Assembly (NCBI GenBank): GCA_016719635.1
Contig: JADJYT010000002.1
Coordinates: forward strand, 493,501 to 557,500
Direction: 5' to 3'
From: Sphingobacteriales bacterium
GTDB taxonomy: Bacteria; Bacteroidota; Bacteroidia; Chitinophagales; JADIYW01
DNA length: 64,000 nucleotides
The stretch's first letter is position 1; every line of letters starts with the position of its first letter. The position numbers were made by a program, and so were the translations under genes. Below are positions 63,695-64,000 of the stretch, piece after piece. The notes below the pieces were generated by a model. It was not told the origin of the DNA. It made no database searches and saw only the letters and a program-made list of their open reading frames with translations.

Positions 63695-64000
63695 TAAAAA
63701 GTTGATGGGTTATTAGTATCACTCGGCTTTGATGTTACCACCTTTACACCTATGACCTATCAACGTCGTAGTCTTCGACGACCCTATGAGAACTCATCTT
63801 GAAGTGGGTTTCGTGCTTAGATGCTTTCAGCGCTTATCCCTTCCCAACGTAGCTACCCAGCGGTACACCTGGCGGCATAACTGGTACACTAGAGGTCAGT
63901 CCATCCCGGTCCTCTCGTACTAGAGACAGATCTTCTCAATTCTCAAACGCCCATAACAGATAGGGACCGAACTGTCTTGCGACGTTCTGAACCCAGCTCG
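63695..64000 (-). rRNA. rrl: 23S ribosomal RNA, 3' part (continues beyond the window)
   Basis: The minus-strand sequence from 64000 leftwards contains the sarcin-ricin loop region (AGTACGAGAGGACC, 63909-63922 on this strand). It ends near 63697 with the 3' terminal part that pairs with the 5' end. Only about 300 bases are present. Confidence 0.96.

Noticed and set aside
1..64000. CRISPR arrays, tRNA genes, tmRNA or SRP RNA
   Set aside because: No regular repeat-spacer series and no tRNA-like cloverleaf or known tmRNA/SRP core was found while reading; a tRNAscan or Infernal run would be needed to exclude them formally.

Overview
The window looks like a chromosomal segment of a member of the Bacteroidota. 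Three things point there. Several proteins carry, or appear to carry, C-terminal type IX secretion (T9SS) sorting domains. Promoters match the Bacteroidota -7 element TAnnTTTG. The gene content includes the Bacteroidota-type omega subunit, DUF4835, separate atpDC genes, a fused SpmA/SpmB-type protein and a TonB receptor with a carboxypeptidase-regulatory-like domain. The genus cannot be named from sequence reading alone; a free-living Chitinophagales-like bacterium is a guess. There are no CRISPR arrays and no tRNA genes that I can see. Most of the window is ordinary core chromosome with short operons and many convergent pairs.

Layout. 1-3.3 kb: a partial NtrC-type regulator, an HD-domain protein, RNase P RNA, and the wreck of a LytTR two-component system. 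3.4-11.3 kb: a large M43 metalloprotease with a broken T9SS tail, a lipoprotein hydrolase, an RlmI-type methyltransferase, and folA with thyA (thyA carries an in-frame palindromic insertion). 11.4-16.4 kb: bamD-rpoZ-coaBC-DUF4835-recN. 16.5-25.6 kb: a Tat-exported GMC oxidoreductase, SpmA/SpmB (apparently split by a frameshift), smpB, DoxX, atpDC, a second M43 protease, an ECF sigma factor and a glycosyltransferase. 25.6-30 kb: tgt, lptF (frameshifted), two small ORFs, a candidate small RNA and an orphan MuF-type phage protein with a possible toxin tail. 29.8-35.1 kb: feoAB with a candidate operator, msrA, a wax-ester-synthase/DGAT-like acyltransferase and TerC. 35.2-46.1 kb: a secreted CocE/NonD-type hydrolase with a TonB receptor, a DUF5989-SGNH pair, a glycosyltransferase, DinB, and a VWA-MoxR pair. 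46.1-58.1 kb: pdxA, pepA, rsmA, a 2-hydroxyacid dehydrogenase, a GT39-like membrane protein, greA with a terminator in its leader, HIT, sterol desaturase, DUF3060, penicillin acylase and an M42 peptidase. 58.1-62.3 kb: a mobile-element landing zone with a dead IS30 element and an intact IS3 element splitting an Ig-like lipoprotein gene. 62.6-64 kb: a steroid-5-alpha-reductase-like protein, then the 3' end of an rRNA operon (5S and partial 23S, minus strand).

The most interesting non-textbook items are the greA leader (promoter, strong intrinsic terminator, then greA), a promoter-hairpins-terminator small RNA candidate converging on the MuF/toxin-like gene, a mini-palindrome inserted in frame into thymidylate synthase, a tgt gene with no conventional start codon, and several genes whose -7 box sits exactly four bases before the start codon, which suggests leaderless mRNAs. 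Three genes carry apparent single-base frameshifts. These may be real or may reflect errors in the assembly.
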